Origin: JALHNF01 sp039809305 | GTDB lineage: Bacteria > Patescibacteriota > Minisyncoccia > Phycocordibacterales > UBA5272 | DNA length: 17,579 bases | Direction: 5' to 3' | NCBI GenBank assembly: GCA_039809305.1 | Contig: JBDHUT010000008.1 | Coordinates: forward strand, 1-17,579 | Shown here: one piece after another, positions 1-6,466 of the stretch | How positions within the stretch are numbered: position 1 is the first letter of the stretch | How the letters are laid out: the number at the start of each line of letters is the position of its first letter | Notes under the pieces: model-generated | Seen by the model: the letters and a program-made list of their open reading frames with translations, nothing else | Database searches by the model: none | What the model was told of the DNA's origin: nothing | Program-made: the position numbers and the translations under genes

Positions 1-120
1 GGGGTCGGTGATTTCTGCTAAGGCTGTATTTTGATCTATATGTATAGATGTTAGATATGATATGGATGGCGTGAACTGCAATGTAAGAAGAACTGAGATT
101 ATTAATATTATTTTTTTCAT
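1..120 (-). CDS. Pilin-like membrane protein, second tandem copy (partial, runs off left edge)
   Basis: Only the first 40 codons are visible, starting from the ATG at 120-118. They are identical in DNA and protein to the start of the neighbouring gene at 122-679: a lysine pair, a hydrophobic signal segment (about residues 3-24), a possible signal-peptidase site after TALA (residues 32-35), then EITDP. The start codon lies one base after the TAG stop of the upstream copy, so the two would be co-transcribed. No good Shine-Dalgarno sequence precedes it, as the upstream bases are the 3' end of the first copy. Its C-terminal part lies outside the window, so it is unknown whether this is a full duplicate, a diverged paralogue sharing only the leader, or an assembly artefact at a contig end. 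Confidence 0.6.
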   Translation of the reverse strand, partial: MKKIILIISVLLTLQFTPSISYLTSIHIDQNTALAEITDP

Positions 121-121
121 A
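1..121. repeat. 121-base exact direct repeat, copy A
   Basis: Every base from 1 to 121 matches 560-680. The match ends at 122 (c against t at 681). The left boundary is unknown because the window starts here. The copies are 559 bases apart, which equals one whole 558-base gene plus one spacer base, so the pattern fits a tandem duplication of a complete gene. Confidence 0.97.
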
Positions 122-679
122 CTAGTTGTTATTTAGGTACTTACTTAGCGCACTCTCAGCTCCTAGTGCAGAGAGTATAAAGTTTATTATAAGCCAAGCT
201 CCTAAGACAAAGAAGGTCCCAATTAAAACTCGAAAAAGTAACTGTTTTGCCTTAATTCGGGCAGGAGCACCTTCTTTTATGAAAAGAAACCCAATATACA
301 TTAAAACAATAGTTAGAAGTGGAGCAAAGACAACAGTTATGAATCTTGTAGTCATTCTGTTTATGAGTGTAAAGATGTCGTCAAATTTGCACTGATCGTT
401 AGACTCGTCATCATCACATTGATGAGCAAGTCTTCCGCAAGGTACAATTGAGTCGTTAAGATCTTTTTCGAGAGTGCTACCTTCTTCTGCGAGGTCGGCT
501 TCTAATTGGGCACATCTCTCCTCCAGACCTGGATCAGTTATTGGATCACCTTCTGTTCCGGGGTCGGTGATTTCTGCTAAGGCTGTATTTTGATCTATAT
601 GTATAGATGTTAGATATGATATGGATGGCGTGAACTGCAATGTAAGAAGAACTGAGATTATTAATATTATTTTTTTCAT
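122..679 (-). CDS. Pilin-like protein with signal peptide and two C-terminal membrane helices
   Basis: This 185-residue protein has an N-terminal signal segment (about 3-24, possible cleavage after TALA at 32-35). An acidic exported region of about 75 residues follows, with an imperfect repeat of ITDPG (37-41 and 47-51) and four cysteines (56, 81, 88, 97) that could form disulfides. Two hydrophobic helices (about 112-134 and 148-171) are separated by a basic turn (KEGAPARIKAK). The layout of a VPCG segment, further cysteines, a short FDDIFTLINR stretch and then two helices resembles small proteins common in Patescibacteria and often compared with VirB2/TrbC-type pilins of type IV secretion systems. 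I recognise that pattern from memory and have not tested it. It starts 3 bases after the solute-binding protein gene ends. A GGAAAG about 16 bases upstream is too far away to be a convincing ribosome site. No secretion ATPase or channel gene lies in the window. Confidence 0.7.
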   Translation of the reverse strand: MKKIILIISVLLTLQFTPSISYLTSIHIDQNTALAEITDPGTEGDPITDPGLEERCAQLEADLAEEGSTLEKDLNDSIVPCGRLAHQCDDDESNDQCKFDDIFTLINRMTTRFITVVFAPLLTIVLMYIGFLFIKEGAPARIKAKQLLFRVLIGTFFVLGAWLIINFILSALGAESALSKYLNNN

Positions 680-680
680 A
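560..680. repeat. 121-base exact direct repeat, copy B
   Basis: Partner of 1-121. It covers codons 1-40 of the pilin-like gene plus one base upstream of its ATG. Synonymous sites are also identical, so the copies have not diverged at all over the visible part. Confidence 0.97.
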
Positions 681-682
681 TT

Positions 683-2002
683 TTATAATTGATTCTTTCC
701 AATGTAATTATTAAGCTCTGCCTCAATTCTTTTTGATCCAGTACTTGCGTCAATTGCCCCCGATGCTATTTGGGTCAAGACATTTTTAAAGAGTGAGTAT
801 GTAAAATCAAAAGACGGTGTATAGTATCCAGCTGTTTGTACTGCTTGGCGGACATAAAGAGTACCCTTGTCGTCTTTGGTGGCGCCTTGAGGGGTTATCC
901 GATACGGATATTGAAGGCCACTATCTTCTACAGTTACTTTCTGAGCATCTCCTCTTGTTAATTGTTGCTGTACAAAATTTGCAGCCGCTCTATTTTTAGA
1001 AGATTTTATGATAGCAACACCATAAATTTTTCCATAAGTGAGACGGTCCTTTGATGTGCGAATTTGGGGAATAGAAGTTATCTTGTAGTTAAGGTTCGGG
1101 TTCTTTGCTCGGATACGAGGCTCATCAGTAGGATATCCAAACCAAATAGCTGAGAACTCAGATGTAAATGCATTTATGTCTTCTGGAAGTGATATGTTCC
1201 AAGAATACAGTTTCTTTTGTGGATTTGAAAAGGCATTGAAAAATTCAAGGACTTGGTCTGTGGCGCTTGATGAAAGATACGACTTATAAGATGTAAAAAC
1301 GTTATTTTGATTATCATACTGGGTTTCTGCAGAAACAATCTTATTTCCAGTTTGAAGGATAAGCGCACTCAAGATATCAAGAGGATATTCCAGATTATCG
1401 AATGTTCCAAATGCAACAGTGGTTGAGCGGATATCTTTCTGATCGTTTTTTACTGTAAGAGCATCTACGTAGTTTCCCATTTCGTCCCAGTATTGAGGTG
1501 GTTTAGAAAAACCCGCAGATGTGAGGAGTCGGTCGTTGTAGTACATAACGAGTGGGTTGACTGCAAGTGGAATAGCGACGAGGCCTTCTTCGGTGATAAA
1601 TAACTCGGCCCCATTAATATATGCGTTCTTGTAAGAAAGAGTTGTTTCAGGGGTTAGTTTCTGAATAAGTATTTTTGATTTATTCCGTAAAATTTGTTCT
1701 TGCGAAATAAGAATAAGATCTGGACCCCTTCCTGATGCAATCGCTTCGCTTAGTTGCGACTCAAAGTTGATAGCTTGTTTTTGCACGTATTGAATCGAGA
1801 TGTTTTTATTTACAGACTTTATAAAGTTTGAAGTAAACTGAAATGCCTTAGAATCAATGGTCCCCCAAATGACTACGTTTCCTGAAATACTCTGATCTGC
1901 TGATTGGGGTAATTTAATAATACCAGAAAGTACCCCTATAGCTGCCATTGCCGCCAGAGCAAACAGTCCTGAAATGATAAGTTGAAAAGGTGACATTTTC
2001 AT
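683..2002 (-). CDS. Membrane-anchored extracellular solute-binding protein (family 1, MalE-like)
   Basis: This 439-residue protein looks like a family 1 extracellular solute-binding protein of ABC sugar importers. After an N-terminal hydrophobic segment (about residues 7-28, no lipobox cysteine, so probably an uncleaved anchor) come the first beta strand (VVIWGTID), an ASGRGPDLILI segment and a C-terminal helical part. The frame stays open for 51 codons upstream, but those codons overlap the methyltransferase gene. The ATG at 2002-2000 is preferred because it precedes the signal/anchor directly and forms an ATGA overlap with the methyltransferase stop, which suggests translational coupling. 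An in-frame ATG two codons later (1996) is possible. No ABC permease or ATPase gene is nearby. The neighbours are a methyltransferase and pilin-like genes, so the ligand and even a transport role are uncertain. Confidence 0.75.
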   Translation of the reverse strand: MKMSPFQLIISGLFALAAMAAIGVLSGIIKLPQSADQSISGNVVIWGTIDSKAFQFTSNFIKSVNKNISIQYVQKQAINFESQLSEAIASGRGPDLILISQEQILRNKSKILIQKLTPETTLSYKNAYINGAELFITEEGLVAIPLAVNPLVMYYNDRLLTSAGFSKPPQYWDEMGNYVDALTVKNDQKDIRSTTVAFGTFDNLEYPLDILSALILQTGNKIVSAETQYDNQNNVFTSYKSYLSSSATDQVLEFFNAFSNPQKKLYSWNISLPEDINAFTSEFSAIWFGYPTDEPRIRAKNPNLNYKITSIPQIRTSKDRLTYGKIYGVAIIKSSKNRAAANFVQQQLTRGDAQKVTVEDSGLQYPYRITPQGATKDDKGTLYVRQAVQTAGYYTPSFDFTYSLFKNVLTQIASGAIDASTGSKRIEAELNNYIGKNQL

Positions 2003-2532
2003 AGTGTGTTTGTGGCAACAAATCGATAATGATAGGAGTTGTCGTCGTTTATATGTGAAATCGTAAAGTTGTGATTCAGGAAGAGTTTTTGAGCATCTTC
2101 TTCTACAAAAACATGATCTTTGTGTGGGCCAACACCTCCGTGAGAGTTGCTCCATTCAACAACGAGAACCTTCCCTTTCGGTTTTAGTAATCTTTCTATC
2201 TCACCCAAAACACCTTCCTTGTCTTCTGTCATGAAGAGTGTGTTACAAATAATTATCGCATCAGCGATATGTGAGTTTAATGTAATTCCATTTTTTACTT
2301 CTATATCACCCCAGACGATATCTATGTTTGAGAGTTTTGCATTCCGTGCGTCGTTTTGTAGTCGGGTAAGAAGATCGCGATTAAGATCAACTGCATACAC
2401 TGTACCTCGAGGTGTTACTACTTCTGCTGCAATAAGTGCATACGCACCACTCCCTGCCCCTAAATCAACCACCACATCTCCAGGATTAAGTCCGAGAGCA
2501 TCTATGTGAGTGCGGGGGTCGGTAAAGTTCAT
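1999..2532 (-). CDS. Class I SAM-dependent methyltransferase
   Basis: This 177-residue protein has a Rossmann-type methyltransferase fold. Motif I is VVDLGAGSGAYA (residues about 22-33), which binds S-adenosylmethionine. An acidic strand end (VYAVDLN) should hold the ribose hydroxyls, and IVWGDIEV, IADAIIICNTLF and the LLKPKGKVLVVEW strand follow in the usual order. The substrate cannot be told from sequence; the length and motifs fit the UbiE/Methyltransf_11-25 type. The ATG at 2532 was chosen, 4 bases after the gyrA stop. A GTG at 2568 would add 12 residues but lies inside gyrA and has no properly spaced ribosome site. The gene overlaps the downstream solute-binding protein gene by 4 bases (ATGA). 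Confidence 0.85.
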   Translation of the reverse strand: MNFTDPRTHIDALGLNPGDVVVDLGAGSGAYALIAAEVVTPRGTVYAVDLNRDLLTRLQNDARNAKLSNIDIVWGDIEVKNGITLNSHIADAIIICNTLFMTEDKEGVLGEIERLLKPKGKVLVVEWSNSHGGVGPHKDHVFVEEDAQKLFLNHNFTISHINDDNSYHYRFVATNTL

Positions 2533-2536
2533 ATTT

Positions 2537-5005
2537 TTATAAGAGCGTGAGAGATGCAATCGAGTCACCTTCTCTTGGCTTCATAATTTTAACACCTTGT
2601 GTACTTCTGCCAAGTGATGGAATTGATTTTGTATCTACTTTTATTACCTGACTACGTTTTGAAATAGCAATGAGCTCGGTGTGATCATCTGTGATAACTC
2701 TACCAATCACGAGACGTCCTGTTTTTGCGGTTACATTAACTGTCTTGATACCACTTCCACCACGCTTTTGAGTTTTATATTCATCAAGAGGAGTTTTCTT
2801 TCCATTTCCTGTTGCTGTCATTACCAAGAACTCAGGATTTTTCATGTCTTTTTTGATGACGTCAGCATTTACAAGATAATCACCTTTATCTATTGCCATA
2901 CCACGCACACCACCAGCTGCACGTCCCATTTCGCGAATGTCGCTTTCTTTGAAGCGGATAGATTGGCCGTCTGATGTTGCAAGAATAACTTCGTCACCTT
3001 TTTCAACAAAAAGCGCAGAAAGAAGCTCGTCGCCTGGATCAAGTCGAATGGCAATGATACCGCTTCTACGAACATCTTTAAAGCTTTCTGCAGAAGATTT
3101 CTTGGCAGTACCGTTTTTGGTAACCATCATAAGACCGAGTGACTTTTGTTTTGCACTTTTTGGCATTACAAGAATAGATGTTACCTTTTCATCTGCTTGG
3201 ATTTGTAAGAAATTCATTATCGATTTTCCACGAGTTGCCCGCTTTCCTTCAGGAATGTCATACATTTTAAGCTGGTACGCTTTCCCTCGGTCTGTGAAGA
3301 AAAGAAGATCGCTATGTGCTGAAGCAGTGATAATGTGTGTAATAAAGTCTTCTTCTTTTGCATCAAGATCAACAACTCCTACACCACCGCGATTTTGCAC
3401 TCGAAATTCGCTTGGGTCTGTACGTTTTACATAACCACCTGAAGTGTATACAAGTACAAATTCATCATCAGAGATGAAATCTTCTTGCGAAAGATTAGCA
3501 ACCGCACCTTTCACAATTTTTGTACGTCTTTCGTCACCATATTTTTCTTTGATTGCTTTGAGTTCATCAATGATGATTTTCACCATTTTTTTAACATTTG
3601 AAAGTATGCTTTTGAGTTCTGCAATCAAAGCTTGTACTTCGGCTAGTTCGTCCTCTATTTTCTTTCGTTCAAGTGATGCGAGTCTTTGAAGCTTCATTTC
3701 AAGAATAGCAGTTGCTTGAATGGCGCTAAACTTAAATTTATCCATCAAATTTTTGTGGGCTGTCGGTGTATCTTTTGATGCTTTGATAAGCTTGATGATT
3801 TCGTCAATATGGTCGAGTGCTTTTTTGAGGCCGAGTAAAATATGCTCGCGCTCTTCAGCTTTTTTAAGATCATATTCTGTGCGTCGACGAACAACCTCTT
3901 TGCGGTGTTTGGTAAATTCTGAAAGAAGACTGCGGAGCGAAAGGGTTTGTGGAATACCGTCAACAAGTGCAACAATGTTGTAGTGGAAACTCGTCTCTAG
4001 TTCTGTGTGTCGATAAAGATAGTTGAGAACACTTTGTGGATTAGAGCCATTTTTGAGTTCAATCACAATGCGAATATCTTTTGTTGATTCATCTCGTAAA
4101 GCTTTGATACCTTCTAGTTTTTTGTCACGTACAAGGTCGGCAATATTCTCAATGAGGTTTGTTTTTACGACACGGTATGGAAGTGACGTAATAATGATTT
4201 GATACTGCTCACCTTTTTGTTCAACTACCTCGGCTTCACCACGACATACTACTCCACCACGTCCTGTAGCATATGCGTGTGCAATATCATTTTGATTGAA
4301 CGCAATACCACCAGTTGGAAAATCTGGGCCTTTTACGAATTGTAATAAGTCTTCCGTAGTTGCATCTTCGTTTTCAAGAAGATGTACTGCTGCGTCGGTA
4401 ACCTCCCCGAGGTTATGGGGAGGGATGTTGGTTGCCATACCTACAGCAATACCAAGCGTTCCATTTAAAAGAAGGCTAGGGACACCTGTTGGTAGAACGG
4501 TCGGCTCTTTTTTTCTTCCATCGTAATTTGGAACAAAGTCGACGGTTTCTTTTTCTATATCTCGCAAAATTTCTGTCGAAATACGAGACATTTTTGCTTC
4601 GGTATAACGATATGCGGCTGCGTTGTCACCGTCAATTGATCCAAAGTTACCTTGTCCTAAAATGAGAGGATATCGGAAAGAAAAATCTTGTGCCATTTTT
4701 ACCATTGCGTCATAGACGGAGGCGTCACCATGGGGATGATAACTACCAAGCACGTCTCCGACTACAGTTGCTGATTTACGGAATTTAGCTGTTGGGGTGA
4801 GACCGTTTTCGTACATCGAGTAAAGGATACGTCGATGTACTGGTTTCAAACCATCACGAGCGTCAGGAAGTGCACGTGAGGTGATCACACTCATCGCGTA
4901 GTCGAGGTATGCGGTACGCATTTCTCCGGCAATGTCTGCGGGGATTATTTCACTTCCGATTCGGACCAATGAATCTTCGCTTTCTTTGTCATTCTTTCTC
5001 GCCAT
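2537..5005 (-). CDS. gyrA: DNA gyrase subunit A
   Basis: Full-length GyrA (822 residues), the DNA-breaking and rejoining subunit of the type II topoisomerase that introduces negative supercoils. The breakage-reunion domain begins with a conserved ALPDARDGLKPVHRRILY stretch (residues 45-62). The catalytic tyrosine is Tyr134 in the RYTE motif. In the quinolone-interacting segment HPHGDASVYD (90-99) the position equivalent to E. coli Ser83 is Ala95, while Asp99 keeps the acidic Asp87 position. A long coiled-coil region (about 365-490) leads to a C-terminal beta-pinwheel (about 515-822). The GyrA-box position in the first blade reads QNRGGVG (537-543) instead of the usual QRRGGKG; a closer match, QKRGGSG, is at 746-752 in a late blade. 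The pinwheel suggests gyrase, but ParC-like behaviour cannot be excluded. gyrB is not in the window. The start has no clear Shine-Dalgarno sequence. Confidence 0.95.
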   Translation of the reverse strand: MARKNDKESEDSLVRIGSEIIPADIAGEMRTAYLDYAMSVITSRALPDARDGLKPVHRRILYSMYENGLTPTAKFRKSATVVGDVLGSYHPHGDASVYDAMVKMAQDFSFRYPLILGQGNFGSIDGDNAAAYRYTEAKMSRISTEILRDIEKETVDFVPNYDGRKKEPTVLPTGVPSLLLNGTLGIAVGMATNIPPHNLGEVTDAAVHLLENEDATTEDLLQFVKGPDFPTGGIAFNQNDIAHAYATGRGGVVCRGEAEVVEQKGEQYQIIITSLPYRVVKTNLIENIADLVRDKKLEGIKALRDESTKDIRIVIELKNGSNPQSVLNYLYRHTELETSFHYNIVALVDGIPQTLSLRSLLSEFTKHRKEVVRRRTEYDLKKAEEREHILLGLKKALDHIDEIIKLIKASKDTPTAHKNLMDKFKFSAIQATAILEMKLQRLASLERKKIEDELAEVQALIAELKSILSNVKKMVKIIIDELKAIKEKYGDERRTKIVKGAVANLSQEDFISDDEFVLVYTSGGYVKRTDPSEFRVQNRGGVGVVDLDAKEEDFITHIITASAHSDLLFFTDRGKAYQLKMYDIPEGKRATRGKSIMNFLQIQADEKVTSILVMPKSAKQKSLGLMMVTKNGTAKKSSAESFKDVRRSGIIAIRLDPGDELLSALFVEKGDEVILATSDGQSIRFKESDIREMGRAAGGVRGMAIDKGDYLVNADVIKKDMKNPEFLVMTATGNGKKTPLDEYKTQKRGGSGIKTVNVTAKTGRLVIGRVITDDHTELIAISKRSQVIKVDTKSIPSLGRSTQGVKIMKPREGDSIASLTLL

Positions 5006-5016
5006 ATATGCTTAAA

Positions 5017-5022
5017 AGTATA
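5017..5022 (-). promoter_or_regulatory. Possible -10 element before gyrA
   Basis: TATACT (5 of 6 against TATAAT) lies 11 bases before the gyrA ATG, in the 23-base gap after the small membrane protein gene. No convincing -35 lies at 17 bases. If real, the 5' leader would be only a few bases long. AT-rich sequence yields such matches by chance. Confidence 0.3.
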
Positions 5023-5028
5023 TCATTT

Positions 5029-5325
5029 TTACTCAGGTTTAGGAATAAAGAAATCTTTAAAAGATCCTTTTTTGTATTCGTTTGAAAACGCTTCAATGCT
5101 GTCTTTCATGTCGGTGACGGTGGGTATCAAAGTTGCTTTAATGTCTTTTGTAAGTGAGTTTAAGGTAGTTGTACTTGATTGCGTACTTACCTCTTTTTGA
5201 CTTAGTTTTTTGGTATATAAAAAACCGCTTACTATAATACAAAGTGTAAGAAAAAAAGAAGTGACAAGAATAAAAGTATCTTTTTTTGAGTTGTCGAGTC
5301 GGCGCAGTTTAGTAAGAAAGCGCAT
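5029..5325 (-). CDS. Small single-pass membrane protein of unknown function
   Basis: This 98-residue protein is not recognised. A basic N-terminus (RFLTKLRRLDNSKKD) precedes one strongly hydrophobic helix (about residues 17-37). A polar, Ser/Thr- and Lys-rich tail of about 60 residues follows and ends in FFIPKPE. The positive-inside rule would put the tail outside the membrane, although its lysines make this uncertain. The gene starts 5 bases after the MBL-fold gene and ends 23 bases before gyrA, so it probably belongs to that transcript. No Shine-Dalgarno sequence precedes the ATG. The tight packing and good transmembrane profile support a real gene. Confidence 0.65.
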   Translation of the reverse strand: MRFLTKLRRLDNSKKDTFILVTSFFLTLCIIVSGFLYTKKLSQKEVSTQSSTTTLNSLTKDIKATLIPTVTDMKDSIEAFSNEYKKGSFKDFFIPKPE

Positions 5326-5330
5326 GGAGT

Positions 5331-5966
5331 TTATTCTTCACTTAGAATAACTATCTCACCACTTTTGCCATCTAAATCTTTTCGTTTGAGGGTTAATTTT
5401 TCAATAGCGTCTTGTTGTTTTACTCCTGATTCTTTAAGAAAGAGTGGAAGTGTTTTCTCGTTGTACCCCATTGGAATAATAAGCTTTGGTTCGAGTGCAA
5501 CTACTGCTGCGTGTGCATCATGGTAATTCATTTGACCATCTACATCCTCACCTACGGGTACAAAAAGAATATCTACTTGGTCTGCTAATTCCTTGACGTC
5601 ACCCGTTAATTTCCCTGTTGCATAGCCAAGAAATGCAATTTTAATATTGTCGATTGTGGTCACGTAGGAAGTGTTCACCTTCTTTTCTTTACCCACGACT
5701 GTTTCGCTATACGCCCCTTTAATAAAAATACCCCCAACCTCGTATTCTCCTGGACCTTTTATAACAAAAGGATCTTTGCCCGCATAGGCAACTTGTTCAG
5801 CACCATTACATTCAGGGAGGTCTGTGGTAATAAGTGCCACAGAAGCGCCGAATCGAGTACTTTTTCCGCTTGCCTGTTTGAAATCTTTAGAAATAGGATT
5901 GAACGCAAAAATCATGTCTCCAAACTGGATCTTGAAAAATTGCTTCCCGTGATATGTGATTACCAT
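5331..5966 (-). CDS. Metallo-beta-lactamase-fold protein lacking metal ligands (UlaG/COG2220-like)
   Basis: This 211-residue protein resembles short MBL-fold hydrolases of the UlaG-like (Lactamase_B_3) type. Family landmarks are the N-terminal YHGKQFFKI, the GPGEYEVGGIFIKG segment (71-84), VDILFVPVGE (131-140) and LEPKLIIPMGY (158-168). The metal-binding positions are lost. Where active members have TH-x-H-x-DH, this one has ITTDLPECNG (46-55). The usual HLGD is FLGY (112-115), the usual IPMHY is IPMGY, and the early DP is NP (23-24). It is therefore probably a structural or binding pseudoenzyme. The reading frame is intact and packed into an operon with the small membrane protein and gyrA, which argues against decay. 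The ATG at 5966 has no Shine-Dalgarno sequence but has a TATACT 7 bases upstream. Confidence 0.75.
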   Translation of the reverse strand: MVITYHGKQFFKIQFGDMIFAFNPISKDFKQASGKSTRFGASVALITTDLPECNGAEQVAYAGKDPFVIKGPGEYEVGGIFIKGAYSETVVGKEKKVNTSYVTTIDNIKIAFLGYATGKLTGDVKELADQVDILFVPVGEDVDGQMNYHDAHAAVVALEPKLIIPMGYNEKTLPLFLKESGVKQQDAIEKLTLKRKDLDGKSGEIVILSEE

Positions 5967-5973
5967 AGTATTA

Positions 5974-5979
5974 AGTATA
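5974..5979 (-). promoter_or_regulatory. -10 element placed for a leaderless MBL-gene transcript
   Basis: TATACT lies exactly 7 bases before the ATG at 5966, so transcription would begin at or next to the start codon. No clear -35 is seen (the 17-base position is a T run). The element lies just downstream of the terminator at 6008-6041, where a new promoter is expected. Confidence 0.45.
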
Positions 5980-6007
5980 GCAGTTTATTTATGTCTAAAA
6001 AAGATGT

Positions 6008-6041
6008 AAAAAGGCGCTCGAATCATGTGATCCGAGCGCCT
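6008..6041 (-). terminator. Intrinsic terminator of the 116-residue small gene
   Basis: A perfect 9-bp GC-rich stem (AGGCGCTCG, 6012-6020, with CGAGCGCCT, 6033-6041) has an inner ATCA/TGAT extension. On the minus strand it is followed by a T run (6008-6012). It starts 6 bases after the stop codon of the gene at 6047-6397, and the next gene has its own -10 element. Confidence 0.85.
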
Positions 6042-6046
6042 AAGGG

Positions 6047-6397
6047 CTATTTTTTTGACAACACAAAAGGCCCTACTGTCTGGGTTGTCTTTCCGCAAGG
6101 GGAAGTAATGCGTACTTTACGCCTCTCCTCCACCAATACATATACAACCATGTCGCATAAGCCAACTCGGTTATGTGCTCGCAATTCCGAAGTTTTCTTC
6201 GTTGTGCGACAGACAGATTCAATCCGCCAGTTTGCTTGATAAGCTCGGTCAATTACTTCCCAAGCTTGTTTGAGTGAACTCTCGTATTCCATGATGAGAT
6301 CTTCGTCATCTGGCCGCTTTCCAGCTAGAACGCGAGAAATCGCTCGACTCAAGCAAACTTCACTTTTTTGAACTTGTATATGACTACCGTCTCCCAT
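6047..6397 (-). CDS. Small protein of unknown function, autonomous cassette
   Basis: This 116-residue soluble protein is not recognised. It has an N-terminal half with helix-forming character (SRAISRVLAG, EDLIMEYESSLKQAWEVIDRAY) and a basic C-terminal half with a likely beta stretch (DMVVYVLVEERRKVRI), four cysteines (15, 63, 81, 100) and no membrane helix. Support for a real gene is strong: a -35/-10 pair with a 17-base spacer, GGAGG 5 bases before the ATG, and an intrinsic terminator right after the stop. GC counted on two 60-base lines is 45-48%, against about 32-42% on sampled neighbouring lines. It lies between alr and the MBL gene and appears to be its own transcription unit. It shows no visible similarity to the other small cassette gene at 7659-8069. 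Confidence 0.75.
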   Translation of the reverse strand: MGDGSHIQVQKSEVCLSRAISRVLAGKRPDDEDLIMEYESSLKQAWEVIDRAYQANWRIESVCRTTKKTSELRAHNRVGLCDMVVYVLVEERRKVRITSPCGKTTQTVGPFVLSKK

Positions 6398-6402
6398 AGT
6401 AT

Positions 6403-6407
6403 CCTCC
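6403..6407 (-). promoter_or_regulatory. Strong Shine-Dalgarno site (GGAGG)
   Basis: GGAGG lies 5 bases before the ATG at 6397, ideal spacing. It stands out because most neighbouring housekeeping genes have no recognisable Shine-Dalgarno sequence, and it implies a functional anti-Shine-Dalgarno in this organism. Confidence 0.85.
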
Positions 6408-6437
6408 CTAGGATTTGTCTGGGTTAATTGGAAACGT

Positions 6438-6466
6438 ACTATAACACAATATATATTATTTTACAA
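6438..6466 (-). promoter_or_regulatory. Promoter of the 116-residue small gene
   Basis: The -35 is TTGTAA (6461-6466, 4 of 6) and the -10 is TATAGT (6438-6443, 5 of 6), with exactly 17 bases between. The -35 overlaps the last codons of alr. The leader would be about 30-35 bases and contains the GGAGG site. Confidence 0.65.

Noticed and set aside
2003..2155. A 51-codon N-terminal extension of the solute-binding protein frame
   Set aside because: It overlaps the conserved methyltransferase gene, encodes a Cys/Arg-rich stretch unlike a signal peptide, and a better ATG in an ATGA overlap sits just before the hydrophobic anchor.
2515..2523. The 9-base word ggggtcggt also found at 1-9 and 560-568
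   Set aside because: It simply encodes Thr-Asp-Pro with the same codons in the methyltransferase; the match does not extend and is coincidental.
2937..3434. 165-codon plus-strand open frame antisense to gyrA
   Set aside because: It lies wholly within the well-conserved gyrA and its product is Ser/Arg-rich with no recognisable motif, typical of an antisense shadow.
6012..6050. Bidirectional terminator serving a plus-strand gene
   Set aside because: A plus-strand T run follows the stem at a distance of 8 bases, but no plausible plus-strand gene ends there; the T run comes from Lys codons of the small gene.
5793..6239. 148-codon plus-strand open frame across the MBL and 116-residue genes
   Set aside because: It spans the terminator and the start region of the MBL gene in antisense and has no recognisable domain; the minus-strand genes have better support.
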